Position numbers and translations under genes: made by a program. Shown piece after piece: positions 7,621 to 15,508 of a stretch of 64,000 bases of DNA; positions within the stretch are counted from its first letter, which is position 1; each line of letters starts with the position of its first letter. Source of the DNA: Spirosoma sp. 48-14 (lineage in GTDB: Bacteria > Bacteroidota > Bacteroidia > Cytophagales > Spirosomataceae); the NCBI RefSeq assembly GCF_001898575.1, contig NZ_MKUD01000009.1, positions 62,001 through 126,000 of the forward strand. The letters run 5' to 3'. The notes beneath the pieces are model-generated. The model saw nothing but the letters and a program-made list of their open reading frames with translations, was not told where the DNA came from and ran no database searches.

Positions 7621-9801
7621 CTAAGCCGTTGTCAGGTTAGTCGATACAGGAAGAATAAAAATGAACGTTGTTCCTTCTTTGGGCCCGGAGTGAATTTCGT
7701 AACGCCCTTTGATCAAATCCATTCGGGCCTGAATATTGTGTAGCCCCATGCCTGTAGCATCGGCCGGGTTCATGCCACAACCATTATCTTTCACAATCAT
7801 ATTCAACTCGTTGTTGAACCGCCGGAACAAAATATCGGCTTCAGATGCTTCGGAGTGACGAATTATATTACTACAGAGTTCAATGCAGATCGAATAGAGA
7901 TTAAATTCGGCTGTTTTATCCAGTCGGGGCAGCTCTGCAGCTTCTAATCGGAATGTAATCTTTTGCGTCAGATTAAGCTTGGTTACCAATCGGGTCAACG
8001 CCTGCGAAAGTCCTTGCTTCTCTAGTTCGTCGGGTTGGAGGTTGTGCGATAAATAGCGGATTTCCGCAAAAGCCTCCTTACTCATGTTCAGAAGATTAAG
8101 GTAGATCTGCTGTTCCCGATCCGACATTTTGGCTGGATTCAGGGCCGACAAACTGGTTTTAATAGCGGCCAGTAAACCACCCAGGCTATCGTGCAAATCG
8201 GCAGCCATACGTTTCCGTTCAAGTGTCTGTCCACGCAGTAACGCTTCTTCAATCTCCCTGTTTTTGGCCCGTAACTGATCGTTAGCCAGTTTCAGTTCAA
8301 CCGTTCTGGCCAGGACTTTGTCTTCCAGATCATGATTCAACGCTTCGATCTCCTGCTTCTGGCGATTAATCAGGCGATTTTTCCGGTAATATAAAATAAC
8401 AAAGCCCAGCAGCATAGTCAGTCCACCGACCATGATAATTCGCATCAGGTTAGCCTGCTCAATATCATGGCTAAGCTTGTCAATATGGGCTCGTTGCTCC
8501 AACCGACTCTTTTGCGATTCGGCGCGTAGACGTTCTGTCTCCACCCATTGCTTTAAGTGATTCATCCGGGTTTCACTTTCAAGCTGTTCCCGCTCCGACT
8601 CGGCCCGCACCCGATCCAGCTCAGCCTGTCTGCGGACGTTCAGTAATTGCTGCTGTTGTATAAACCGTTCTTTTTCGGCAGCAATCCGCACCTGGTTAAC
8701 ATCATATTTTTTCTGAACGGCTGATAATTCCTCTATACGTTTAAGATTTGTCAGACTGTCGCGCAGCATACTGAACTCTTCATACATACTTAACGCCTGT
8801 GCCGGTTGATTTGCCTGACGATAAGCCCGATACAGGGACTGCGTAGCCATTTGCCGAATTCGGGTATAACCTGCATTCCGCGCTACAGCCACCGCTTTTT
8901 CACCAAACTCAATAGCCAATTTAGGCTGTTTGATTAAGGTATAACATTCGGAAAGTCGGGCCCAAACCGCAGCTTGCCCTGGAACATCTTTCAATTGTGT
9001 CCAGACAGCCAAAGCCTCTTCAAACACCTGAATAGCCTGTTCGGGTTGTTGCCGGCTTATATAAAAATCTCCGAGTCGTTCCCCTGCATAAGCTGCATTG
9101 ATCTGCGAGTGGGTATCTCGGGCAATTTGTCGGCTCAGTTCATATTGCTGGCGCGCCTGCTCATACTGCCCCCGAATTTCGTAAATCTCACCAATTTGCG
9201 TTATGGCCTGGCTAGTAAGTAGTTTCCGGTTCTTAAGCGGCACCGACGTATTATAACCCAGCAGCGTTTGTGAAAGCTGATAGCTACTTAAGGCCTTATC
9301 GTATTCTTTGAGCAACATGTAGATATCGCCCATGTTCATCTGCACTTGCCAGCGCGGAGAGCTCTCGCGAGGCAGTTTACTACATAATTCGGAGGCACGC
9401 TGATTGATTTGAAGGGCCAGCGGGTAATCGCCTTTTACGACCCGGAGGTGATACTCCTGCAGCATCATGGCCCGAACCGCATACAGGTTATTATGAAGCA
9501 GCAAAGCCTGTTCTTCCAACTGCTTCGCGTAGCTATAGCTACTGTCTCGTTGAGCCCCTCTCATCTGCTTAAACACCAGGGCCATATAACGCAACCCCTC
9601 CAGGCGTAGCGTATCATTAATACGCCCTCTCGGCAAGCGGGCTGCCATCTGCCGATGTACCCGGCCCAGTGTCAGTAAACTATCCATGTAGGCGGTGTCG
9701 CTCCGCCGATCAAAGTTCAGTTCCGGCAATTTTGGAAACGGCTGAGCCAAGCAGGTGATACACCAGCTGAGTATGGCTATTCCAATCCAAACTGATCTCA
9801 T
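7621..9801 (-). CDS. TPR-containing sensor histidine kinase (NarX/DegS-type)
   Basis: A 726-residue kinase. Order: signal peptide (MRSVWIGIAILSWCITCLAQ), a long periplasmic stretch of TPR-like repeats (e.g. NMGDIYMLLKEYDKALSSY, IGEIYEIRGQYEQARQQY), a coiled coil, one TM segment (IIMVGGLTMLLGFVILYY), a second coiled coil, a HisKA_3-type phosphoacceptor box ERKRMAADLHDSLGGLL, and an HATPase_c domain with the N box ELCSNIIRHSEA and the G box DNGCGMNP/GMGLHNI. Such kinases usually phosphorylate NarL/LuxR-type regulators, but none is adjacent, so the partner is encoded elsewhere. The signal sensed is unknown. Confidence 0.92.
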   Translation of the reverse strand: MRSVWIGIAILSWCITCLAQPFPKLPELNFDRRSDTAYMDSLLTLGRVHRQMAARLPRGRINDTLRLEGLRYMALVFKQMRGAQRDSSYSYAKQLEEQALLLHNNLYAVRAMMLQEYHLRVVKGDYPLALQINQRASELCSKLPRESSPRWQVQMNMGDIYMLLKEYDKALSSYQLSQTLLGYNTSVPLKNRKLLTSQAITQIGEIYEIRGQYEQARQQYELSRQIARDTHSQINAAYAGERLGDFYISRQQPEQAIQVFEEALAVWTQLKDVPGQAAVWARLSECYTLIKQPKLAIEFGEKAVAVARNAGYTRIRQMATQSLYRAYRQANQPAQALSMYEEFSMLRDSLTNLKRIEELSAVQKKYDVNQVRIAAEKERFIQQQQLLNVRRQAELDRVRAESEREQLESETRMNHLKQWVETERLRAESQKSRLEQRAHIDKLSHDIEQANLMRIIMVGGLTMLLGFVILYYRKNRLINRQKQEIEALNHDLEDKVLARTVELKLANDQLRAKNREIEEALLRGQTLERKRMAADLHDSLGGLLAAIKTSLSALNPAKMSDREQQIYLNLLNMSKEAFAEIRYLSHNLQPDELEKQGLSQALTRLVTKLNLTQKITFRLEAAELPRLDKTAEFNLYSICIELCSNIIRHSEASEADILFRRFNNELNMIVKDNGCGMNPADATGMGLHNIQARMDLIKGRYEIHSGPKEGTTFIFILPVSTNLTTA

Positions 9802-10395
9802 AGATATTTACCTATCTCATGTAGAGCTGATCCAAGTACGAAAGTAATGATTTAGCTCAGTAAATCAAGACATTGACTATGTATACGCTCAATTATAAGA
9901 TGACGTATAGAGCTAAAGTAACCCTGTGTAACCTAAAACACACTATTTACTTATTATTGATCAGATTCCTTCCCGTTAATAAAAACCAACCGATGTCCTA
10001 TTAGTAGGTATTGGCTGTTCATTACCTAACAAATTTACCTACTGTTAATCGATGACTTAAAAGTTTTTGTTAATGTTGCATTAAAAAAAAGTAAGCCCGC
10101 TTTAAACGACTGGTATTAAAATTGAATCTATACTAGTGTTATCAAACGTAAGTACAATTATTTCCCCGAATAAGCTAGATTTGGTAAAAATTGAAACTTA
10201 CGGTATATTTTCTGGCGGCAAATAGAATTTTTCGAAGAAATGGTCTCTTTTGGCAGATTTTTTGTGAGATTTATTTGGATTTAACCCTAAAATCTTAGTA
10301 TCTTCAAGGCTGGATCACGGAAATATTTTTAAAAACATAACCCCTTCATACACTATCGGAACACAACTCTACGTTACCTAATTGTCTTACTGAAA
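9802..10395. other. AT-rich 594-bp intergenic region upstream of the ECF sigma gene
   Basis: This gap separates the divergent sensor kinase and sigma factor genes. It is markedly AT-rich, has no open frame that looks coding, and has no RNA gene or long inverted repeat that I can recognise. It probably holds the promoters of both flanking genes. Confidence 0.5.
10274..10306 (+). promoter_or_regulatory. Weak candidate promoter for the sigma factor gene
   Basis: TTTG at 10274-10277 and TATCTTCA at 10299-10306 are spaced by 21 bases, loosely matching the Bacteroidota -33 TTTG / -7 TAnnTTTG pattern. The -7 box deviates in its last two bases. A start there would leave a leader of roughly 80 bases. 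Confidence 0.3.
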
Positions 10396-10995
10396 ATGGA
10401 AAAAGCCCAGGTAAACGACAGTGAGTTGATTTCCCTGTATATCCGTGGTAATGAAAAAGCCTTTGCCAAACTAGTGCAACGGCACAAATCGAAGATTTAC
10501 ACCACTATTTATCTGATTGTAAAAGATCAGTATATAGCAGAAGATTTGATGCAGGACACGTTCATCAAGGCCGTGGATACTATCAAATCTGGTAGATACA
10601 ACGAGGAAGGAAAATTTCTACCCTGGATTATTCGAATTGCTCACAACTTGGCCATTGACTATTTCCGAAAAGATAAACGCTACCCCAGTGTGGTGTTTGA
10701 AGACGGAAGCAGTGTGTTTAATACGCTTGAGTTTGCAGAAGATTCCGTTGAGTCAATGCAAATTCGCCAGGAAACACACGAGCATTTGCGCGAGTTGATT
10801 CAGCGATTGCCAGAACAACAACGCCAGGTGCTTATCATGCGGCACTACGAGGAAATGAGTTTCCAGGAGATTGCCGATGCAACCGGCGTCAGTATTAACA
10901 CGGCATTGGGACGTATGCGTTATGCGCTGATCAATCTGCGCAAACAACTGAGCAAACGTTCGCCGAGTTATGATAAAAACCTTTACTCAAGATGA
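10396..10995 (+). CDS. RNA polymerase sigma-70 factor, ECF type
   Basis: A 199-residue group 4 sigma factor. Region 2 is clear: DQYIAEDLMQDTFIKAVD, then FLPWIIRIAHNLAIDYFRK, which covers -10 recognition and core binding. Region 4 ends with LPEQQRQVLIMRHYEEMSF followed by the helix-turn-helix EIADATGVSINTALGRMR. Length is normal for the family. The gene overlaps the next reading frame by 26 bases, so the two are very probably co-translated. Unlike the sigma factor at 41.1 kb, it has no FecR-type anti-sigma gene next to it; the 83-residue downstream protein is the only candidate partner. Confidence 0.93.
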   Translation: MEKAQVNDSELISLYIRGNEKAFAKLVQRHKSKIYTTIYLIVKDQYIAEDLMQDTFIKAVDTIKSGRYNEEGKFLPWIIRIAHNLAIDYFRKDKRYPSVVFEDGSSVFNTLEFAEDSVESMQIRQETHEHLRELIQRLPEQQRQVLIMRHYEEMSFQEIADATGVSINTALGRMRYALINLRKQLSKRSPSYDKNLYSR

Positions 10996-11221
10996 TGTGA
11001 TCCGGTATGTCTATGAGGAGACCTCAGCCGAGGAAAATCTGCTCATTGAAGACGCTCTGATGTCGGAACCGGAATTGATGACGTTCTTCCTCGAAGCCCT
11101 TGAATTAAGAGCTTTGATGAATAAGATCGAACGCCAGCCCAGGCCCGACACTGTTCAGACTATTCTGGATTATTCCCAAAACCATCCATTAAACCCACCT
11201 GCCCGATTACGCCATTCGTAA
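10970..11221 (+). CDS. Small acidic protein overlapping the sigma factor gene
   Basis: An 83-residue protein whose ATG lies inside the 3' end of the sigma gene, in another frame. The sequence is acidic in its first half (YVYEETSAEENLLIEDALMS) and helical throughout (FLEALELRALMNKIERQ). It has no TM segment, so it is not a membrane anti-sigma factor. The N-terminal pattern, with an E-rich helix preceding a second helix, is reminiscent of the cytoplasmic part of zinc-less anti-sigma factors, but this is only a resemblance. The overlap supports a shared function with the sigma factor. Confidence 0.7.
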   Translation: MIKTFTQDDVIRYVYEETSAEENLLIEDALMSEPELMTFFLEALELRALMNKIERQPRPDTVQTILDYSQNHPLNPPARLRHS

Positions 11222-11254
11222 TTGGGCAGTTTACGGGCGCAGTTAAAAGCTGCG

Positions 11255-11308
11255 TAGCCGAAAGCTATCTTGCTGTGTAACGCTAACCAGCAGGATAGCT
11301 TCCGGCTA
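11255..11308. repeat. Imperfect 21-bp inverted repeat upstream of nth
   Basis: Arms 11255-11275 and 11288-11308 match at 19 of 21 positions with a 12-base loop. It lies between the small acidic protein and nth. No T-run follows, so it looks more like another intergenic palindromic repeat than a simple terminator, though it could stop transcription of the sigma operon. Confidence 0.6.
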
Positions 11309-11349
11309 TATCTGTTTATGCCTACTCACTGAGTGAATTAGTACGTATT

Positions 11350-11997
11350 ATGGTAAAGAAAGAACGGTTCCGGCACTTCCTGGATTATTTTACCGTGCAT
11401 TACCCTGAACCGAAGACCGAGCTTAATTTTTCAAATCCTTACGAGTTACTGGTAGCTGTGATCCTATCGGCACAATGCACCGACAAACGAATTAATCAGA
11501 TCACACCCGCTCTATTTGCTCGTTTTCCAGAAGCAGAATCTCTGGCAGCGGCATCGGTCGATGAGGTATTTTCCTATATCCGAAGTGTGTCTTATCCGAA
11601 TAATAAGGCAAAGCACCTGGTCGGCATGGCTAAGGCGTTAATGGAGCGGTTTGGAGGGGACATTCCAGCTACAGTGGAAGAATTACAAACCCTGCCGGGG
11701 GTAGGTCGTAAAACGGCCCATGTGATTTTATCGGTAGTGTATAACGAACCGACTATGGCGGTAGACACGCACGTTTTCCGGGTATCGCATCGGTTGGGTT
11801 TAGCTCCGCTTACGGCAACTACTCCCCTGGCCGTCGAGAAAGCGTTGATGGCGCATATACCGAAACAGTACGTGCCCAAAGCGCATCACTGGCTGATTCT
11901 ACACGGACGATATATCTGCCTAGCCCGTGCGCCCAAGTGTGAGGTTTGCGAACTGAAGGATTTTTGTAAGTATTATGAAAAAGTAATTAGGAGTTAG
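11350..11997 (+). CDS. nth: Endonuclease III (DNA glycosylase/AP lyase)
   Basis: A 215-residue base-excision repair enzyme that removes oxidised pyrimidines and nicks the resulting abasic site. The helix-hairpin-helix LQTLPGVGRKTAHVIL carries the catalytic Lys, and VDTHVFRVSHRLG carries the catalytic Asp. The C-terminal [4Fe-4S] ligands are present as CLARAPKCEVCELKDFC. The last residues (VIRS) and the TAG stop lie inside the left arm of a palindromic repeat at 11981-12079, so the native C-terminus may have been altered slightly when the repeat arrived; these residues fall beyond the iron-sulfur cluster. Confidence 0.96.
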   Translation: MVKKERFRHFLDYFTVHYPEPKTELNFSNPYELLVAVILSAQCTDKRINQITPALFARFPEAESLAAASVDEVFSYIRSVSYPNNKAKHLVGMAKALMERFGGDIPATVEELQTLPGVGRKTAHVILSVVYNEPTMAVDTHVFRVSHRLGLAPLTATTPLAVEKALMAHIPKQYVPKAHHWLILHGRYICLARAPKCEVCELKDFCKYYEKVIRS

Positions 11998-12079
11998 GAG
12001 CGAGGAGTGAGAATCCTCCGTCCGACGATAAGTTTTTGCGCCAGCCTTCTCACTCCTCGCTCCTAACTCCTAATTACTT
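11981..12079. repeat. Heptamer-built palindromic element, family A, gene-less copy 1
   Basis: Arms 11981-12013 and 12047-12079 are a perfect 33-bp inverted repeat around a 33-base loop. The arms read as degenerate 7-bp units (GGAGTTA, GGAGCGA, GGAGTGA). The element fills the space between convergent nth and ndk, covers the nth stop codon, and ends 4 bases before the ndk stop. Its loop, read on the opposite strand, resembles the loop of the copy at 52127-52223. It might also act as a terminator, although no T-run follows. Confidence 0.9.
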
Positions 12080-12083
12080 GCAA

Positions 12084-12503
12084 CTAGTACTGTTCGGTTC
12101 CGGCGAAGAAGAAATTGCTTTCGATTTCAGCGTTTTCGTCGGAGTCCGAGCCATGAATAGCATTGGCTTCCATCGATTTAGCATATAGCTTCCGAATGGT
12201 TCCTTCTTCAGCGTTGGCCGGATTGGTTGCGCCAATAAGTTTACGGAAGTCAGCAACGGCGTTCTCTTTTTCCAGAATCATCGGAATAATAGGACCCGAC
12301 GACATGTAAGCCCGCAGATCATTATAAAAAGGACGCTCGCGGTGAACAGCGTAGAACTGGCCAGCGCGCTCACTCGTTAGCAGCGTCTTTTTAATTGCGA
12401 CGATACGGAAACCCGCTTCCTCAATCAGTTTGATAATTGCTCCAGAATGCCCGGCCTCTACAGCATCGGGCTTGATCATGGTGAAAGTGCGATTCGTTGC
12501 CAT
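12084..12503 (-). CDS. ndk: Nucleoside diphosphate kinase
   Basis: A 139-residue enzyme that balances NTP and dNTP pools by ping-pong phosphate transfer. The start [18 protein letters not shown] is typical; an ATG-less upstream extension in the same frame (12 residues) is not needed. The phosphohistidine loop is intact as [12 protein letters not shown]. Conserved [16 protein letters not shown] and [13 protein letters not shown], which shape the nucleotide site, are also present. It is transcribed toward nth, with a palindromic repeat between the two stops. Confidence 0.97.
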   Translation of the reverse strand: MATNRTFTMIKPDAVEAGHSGAIIKLIEEAGFRIVAIKKTLLTSERAGQFYAVHRERPFYNDLRAYMSSGPIIPMILEKENAVADFRKLIGATNPANAEEGTIRKLYAKSMEANAIHGSDSDENAEIESNFFFAGTEQY

Positions 12504-12715
12504 TATGGATATTAATCTCCAAATTTTATTTGGCTGCAAAGGTAGACACTTCCATCCGAAATGCCACGCTGTTCGTCAAAACACTGCAGTTCCTTATAAC
12601 TATTTAATCATGATTGATGCGGTGGGCGGGTTTAATTACCCCAATAAATAGCCTGATAATTAATCCACTATTCATCAGATACAGCAAACGATCAACCGCC
12701 AATCGTATTATTTCT

Positions 12716-12723
12716 TACTTTTG
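12716..12723 (+). promoter_or_regulatory. Candidate -7 box (TACTTTTG) for the DHH phosphoesterase
   Basis: TACTTTTG matches the Bacteroidota -7 consensus TAnnTTTG exactly and lies 30 bases before the ATG at 12754. No convincing TTTG is seen about 19 bases further upstream. Confidence 0.5.
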
Positions 12724-12753
12724 GGTTTTGATTACGGCCAGGGCCGTTTAGGT

Positions 12754-13770
12754 ATGCAAGACATTGAAGCAATCGGCACGTTGCTAGAACACCCACAGAC
12801 AGTGCTGATTACAACTCACCAGAATCCTGATGCCGATGCTATGGGATCGTCGCTGGGTTTGGCGGGCTATCTTCGGAAGAAAGGTCATCGGGTTACGGTT
12901 GTGACGCCGACAGATTATCCGCAAAGCCTCCATTGGATGCCGGGCAATGATGGCGTCATCGCATTTGATGAAAAAGTCCGGGTTTCAGTCAGTCAGCTCG
13001 TTGAAGAAAGTACCGTTATTTTCTGCCTCGATTTTTCCAGCCTCGACCGTATTCGTGAGTTAGCCCCGCTGATACGACAGGCACGTGCCCGAAAAGTACT
13101 GATCGACCATCACCTTGAACCTGAATCGTTTGCCGATTTAGCACTCTGGGATCCCAAAGCGGCTGCGACGGCCGAACTCATTTTTCAGCTGATTGTACAA
13201 CTGGGTGACAAAGCCTTGATCGATGTCCCCATAGCCGAATGTCTGTACTCGGGATTAATGACCGACACAGGCTCATTCCGGCATTCCAATACAACGGGCA
13301 ATGTGCATCGCATGGCGGCCGAACTGGTTGATTTGGGCATTGATGTGAGCAGCATTCACCGACGTATTTTCGACAATGTATCACTCGATAAGTTTCGGAT
13401 GCTCGGGTATGTCCTGAACGAAAAGCTGAAGGTATTGCCTGAGTATAAGTTTGCCTACATTACACTGACCGATGCAGAACTAAAGCGGTATCGATCAAAA
13501 ACCGGCGATACGGAAGGCATGGTCAATTATGCACTGGCAGTAGAAGGTGTCGTGATGGCGGCCATTCTCATTGACCGGGTCGATGAAATTCGACTGTCGT
13601 TTCGCTCAATTGGCGATTTTTCGGTCAGAGATCTGGCCAGTACACATTTTGATGGTGGAGGGCATCGGAATGCTGCTGGTGGTCGTTCTAAATTATCGAT
13701 GGCCGAAACAGAAAAGAAACTTTTATCTATCATTCCTTTGTATCAGCAATCACTGCTGGAAACTGTTTAA
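12754..13770 (+). CDS. DHH/DHHA1 phosphoesterase (NrnA-like)
   Basis: A 338-residue manganese phosphoesterase of the bifunctional oligoribonuclease/pAp phosphatase type. Motifs in order: THQNPDADAMGSS (metal ligands), CLDFSSLDR, the diagnostic DHH in LIDHHLEP, SGLMTDTGSFRHSN, and the C-terminal DHHA1 substrate loop FDGGGHRNAAGG. ATG 12754 is chosen over an in-frame TTG at 12721 because that TTG overlaps the candidate -7 box. NrnA relatives finish RNA turnover by degrading 2-5-mers and recycle pAp from sulfate assimilation; some degrade linear dinucleotides, which cannot be distinguished here. Confidence 0.92.
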   Translation: MQDIEAIGTLLEHPQTVLITTHQNPDADAMGSSLGLAGYLRKKGHRVTVVTPTDYPQSLHWMPGNDGVIAFDEKVRVSVSQLVEESTVIFCLDFSSLDRIRELAPLIRQARARKVLIDHHLEPESFADLALWDPKAAATAELIFQLIVQLGDKALIDVPIAECLYSGLMTDTGSFRHSNTTGNVHRMAAELVDLGIDVSSIHRRIFDNVSLDKFRMLGYVLNEKLKVLPEYKFAYITLTDAELKRYRSKTGDTEGMVNYALAVEGVVMAAILIDRVDEIRLSFRSIGDFSVRDLASTHFDGGGHRNAAGGRSKLSMAETEKKLLSIIPLYQQSLLETV

Positions 13771-13865
13771 TCTTTCTGGATTTCAACTTTTGACTAGCCT
13801 CCGAAAGTCAGAAGCCTGGAACCTTGAACCTGAAGCAATCTTAAATAAACAACTAACAATCTCTC

Positions 13866-14789
13866 ATGTCTCTCAAAAATTTCGGGAAAGCCGCCCTGAT
13901 CGTCGCTGTGGTAGCGGCTTGCGGTAAAAACCGCGTTCAGGTAACGGACAACGGCCTGAAGTACCAAATTCACGAACAATCAGAAGGCACTCGTAAGGGC
14001 AAAGTTGGCGATATTCTGACGCTGCACCTTACCCTGATGAACAACAAAGATTCGATTCTGCGCGATACGCACAAAGAAGGGGCTCCTTTCCAGATGTTGC
14101 TACAGGTTCCCCCTTTCAAAGGATCTTATGAAGAAGGTCTGGCTATGCTGGGCAAAGGCGATAGTGCCACATTCTACGTGAGTGCCGATTCGCTTTTCAC
14201 CCGGGCAATGCAGCCCCTGCCGCCAGGAGTTCAAAAAGGTAGTGATATTGGCATAGCCGTAAAAGTCCTGAATATTCAGACTGAAGACGAGTATAAGAAA
14301 CAGCAGGCTGCCGATTTTGATAAACAAAAAGGGATCGACGCAAAAGTCATTGATAGCTACGTAGCCAAAAACGGTTTAGCCGGAAAAGGTCAGAAAACTC
14401 AGTCGGGGGTTTATTATATCGTGACTCAGCCATCGAGCGGCCCAGCTCCTAAAGCCGGTGAAATTGTTAAAGTCCGTTACACAGGCAAACTATTGAACGG
14501 AACGATTTTCGACAGCTCCGAGAAAAGCCTTAATCCACAAGCCAGCGGTGAACCTGTTCAATTCCCGATTGGTGTAGGACAGGTTATTCCTGGCTGGGAA
14601 GAAGGGGTTATGAAAATGCACAAAGGTGAGAAAGCAACCCTGATCATTCCTTCGACACTGGCCTATGGTTCACGTGCCAATCCGAAGATTCCAGCGAACT
14701 CAGTGCTGTTGTTCGACATTGAGCTATTGGATATTCAGAAAGGTCAACAGCCAGGAATGCAGCCTGGTATGCCACAGCCCAGTCGGTAA
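13866..14789 (+). CDS. FKBP-type peptidyl-prolyl isomerase lipoprotein, tandem domains
   Basis: A 307-residue protein with a lipoprotein signal (MSLKNFGKAALIVAVVAAC). Residues ~25-130 form a degenerate FKBP-like domain (GDILTLHLTLMNNKDSIL... GLAMLGKGDSATF). Residues ~190-300 form a canonical one: VKVRYTGKLLNGTIFDSS, then IPGWEEGVMKMHKGEKATL and AYGSRANPKIPANSVLLFDI, which include the usual active-site aromatics. A Gln/Pro-rich tail follows. It probably assists folding of exported proteins from an inner or outer membrane anchor. Two FKBP units, the first without key residues, is a common Bacteroidota arrangement. Confidence 0.93.
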   Translation: MSLKNFGKAALIVAVVAACGKNRVQVTDNGLKYQIHEQSEGTRKGKVGDILTLHLTLMNNKDSILRDTHKEGAPFQMLLQVPPFKGSYEEGLAMLGKGDSATFYVSADSLFTRAMQPLPPGVQKGSDIGIAVKVLNIQTEDEYKKQQAADFDKQKGIDAKVIDSYVAKNGLAGKGQKTQSGVYYIVTQPSSGPAPKAGEIVKVRYTGKLLNGTIFDSSEKSLNPQASGEPVQFPIGVGQVIPGWEEGVMKMHKGEKATLIIPSTLAYGSRANPKIPANSVLLFDIELLDIQKGQQPGMQPGMPQPSR

Positions 14790-14808
14790 GATAGTTTTAT
14801 TTATTCCG

Positions 14809-14846
14809 AAAGCCGTTTGCAGTTATAGCTGTAAACGGCTTTTTTT
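14809..14846 (+). terminator. Rho-independent terminator after the FKBP gene
   Basis: A 14-bp stem (AAAGCCGTTT side at 14809, AAACGGCTTT side ending 14842) with a short loop is followed by a run of T to 14846. It ends only 4 bases before the rdgB start, so rdgB either has a promoter within or before the hairpin or depends on readthrough. Confidence 0.85.
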
Positions 14847-14850
14847 GTTG

Positions 14851-15435
14851 ATGATGGAACTCTGCTTTGCTACCAACAATCAACACAAACTCGACGAAGT
14901 GGCTGGTCAACTCAGCGGCTCGTTTACCCTGAAAACGCTACGTGACATTGGCTGTACCGACGAATTACCCGAAACAACGGGTACAATAGCTGGTAACTCA
15001 CGCCAGAAAGCCGAATACGTCTGGACGCATTTTGGCCTATCGTGCTTTGCCGATGATTCGGGTCTGGAAGTAGAGGCCATTAACGGCGAGCCCGGTGTCG
15101 ATTCGGCCCATTATTCAGGTAGTCGGGATGCAGGTAAGAATATAGAAAAGTTACTCACTAAACTTGCCGGAAACAGCAATCGGAAAGCCCGGTTTATCAC
15201 AGTATTCACGCTGATCCTGCAAGGTATTGAGCATCAGTTTGAAGGCGTTATTGAAGGCCAGATACTAACGGAGCCTCGTGGCGAAGGTGGCTTTGGCTAT
15301 GACCCTATATTCCTACCAGATGGCCATAACCGAACATTTGCCGAAATGCGGATTGAAGAGAAGAACGGGATGAGCCACCGCTCCCGAGCCTTGGCTAAGA
15401 TGATCGCCTATCTGGAAAAACAAAAAGGGAAGTAA
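14851..15435 (+). CDS. rdgB: RdgB/HAM1 family XTP/dITP diphosphatase
   Basis: A 194-residue house-cleaning enzyme that hydrolyses ITP, dITP and XTP to monophosphates, keeping deaminated purines out of DNA. The family motif FATNNQHKLDEV opens the protein; FADDSGLEVEAINGEPGV is the metal/substrate loop; EGGFGYDPIFLPDG, TFAEM and NGMSHRSRAL complete the signature. Two ATGs at 14851 and 14854 are both possible starts. A much longer in-frame extension upstream crosses the FKBP gene and terminator and is not credible. Confidence 0.96.
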   Translation: MMELCFATNNQHKLDEVAGQLSGSFTLKTLRDIGCTDELPETTGTIAGNSRQKAEYVWTHFGLSCFADDSGLEVEAINGEPGVDSAHYSGSRDAGKNIEKLLTKLAGNSNRKARFITVFTLILQGIEHQFEGVIEGQILTEPRGEGGFGYDPIFLPDGHNRTFAEMRIEEKNGMSHRSRALAKMIAYLEKQKGK

Positions 15436-15451
15436 GACCCGGCATAAACAT

Positions 15452-15484
15452 GACATCCCGAAAGTATAGCACTTTCGGGATGTC
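15452..15484. terminator. Bidirectional hairpin between rdgB and the M20 hydrolase
   Basis: A perfect 14-bp inverted repeat (GACATCCCGAAAGT and its complement) around a 5-base loop lies between two convergent gene ends. There is no strong T-run, but the position favours termination. Confidence 0.65.
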
Positions 15485-15508
15485 GTAATAGACTCTATTG
15501 TTCCGTTC

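Noticed and set aside
11981-12079. Regular repeats as a CRISPR array
   Set aside because: The units are 7-bp steps inside inverted arms, with one loop; there are no direct repeats of 25-40 bp with spacers and no cas genes.
14665-14850. Longer start for RdgB
   Set aside because: It would run through the FKBP gene end and a terminator; the family start fits ATG 14851/14854.
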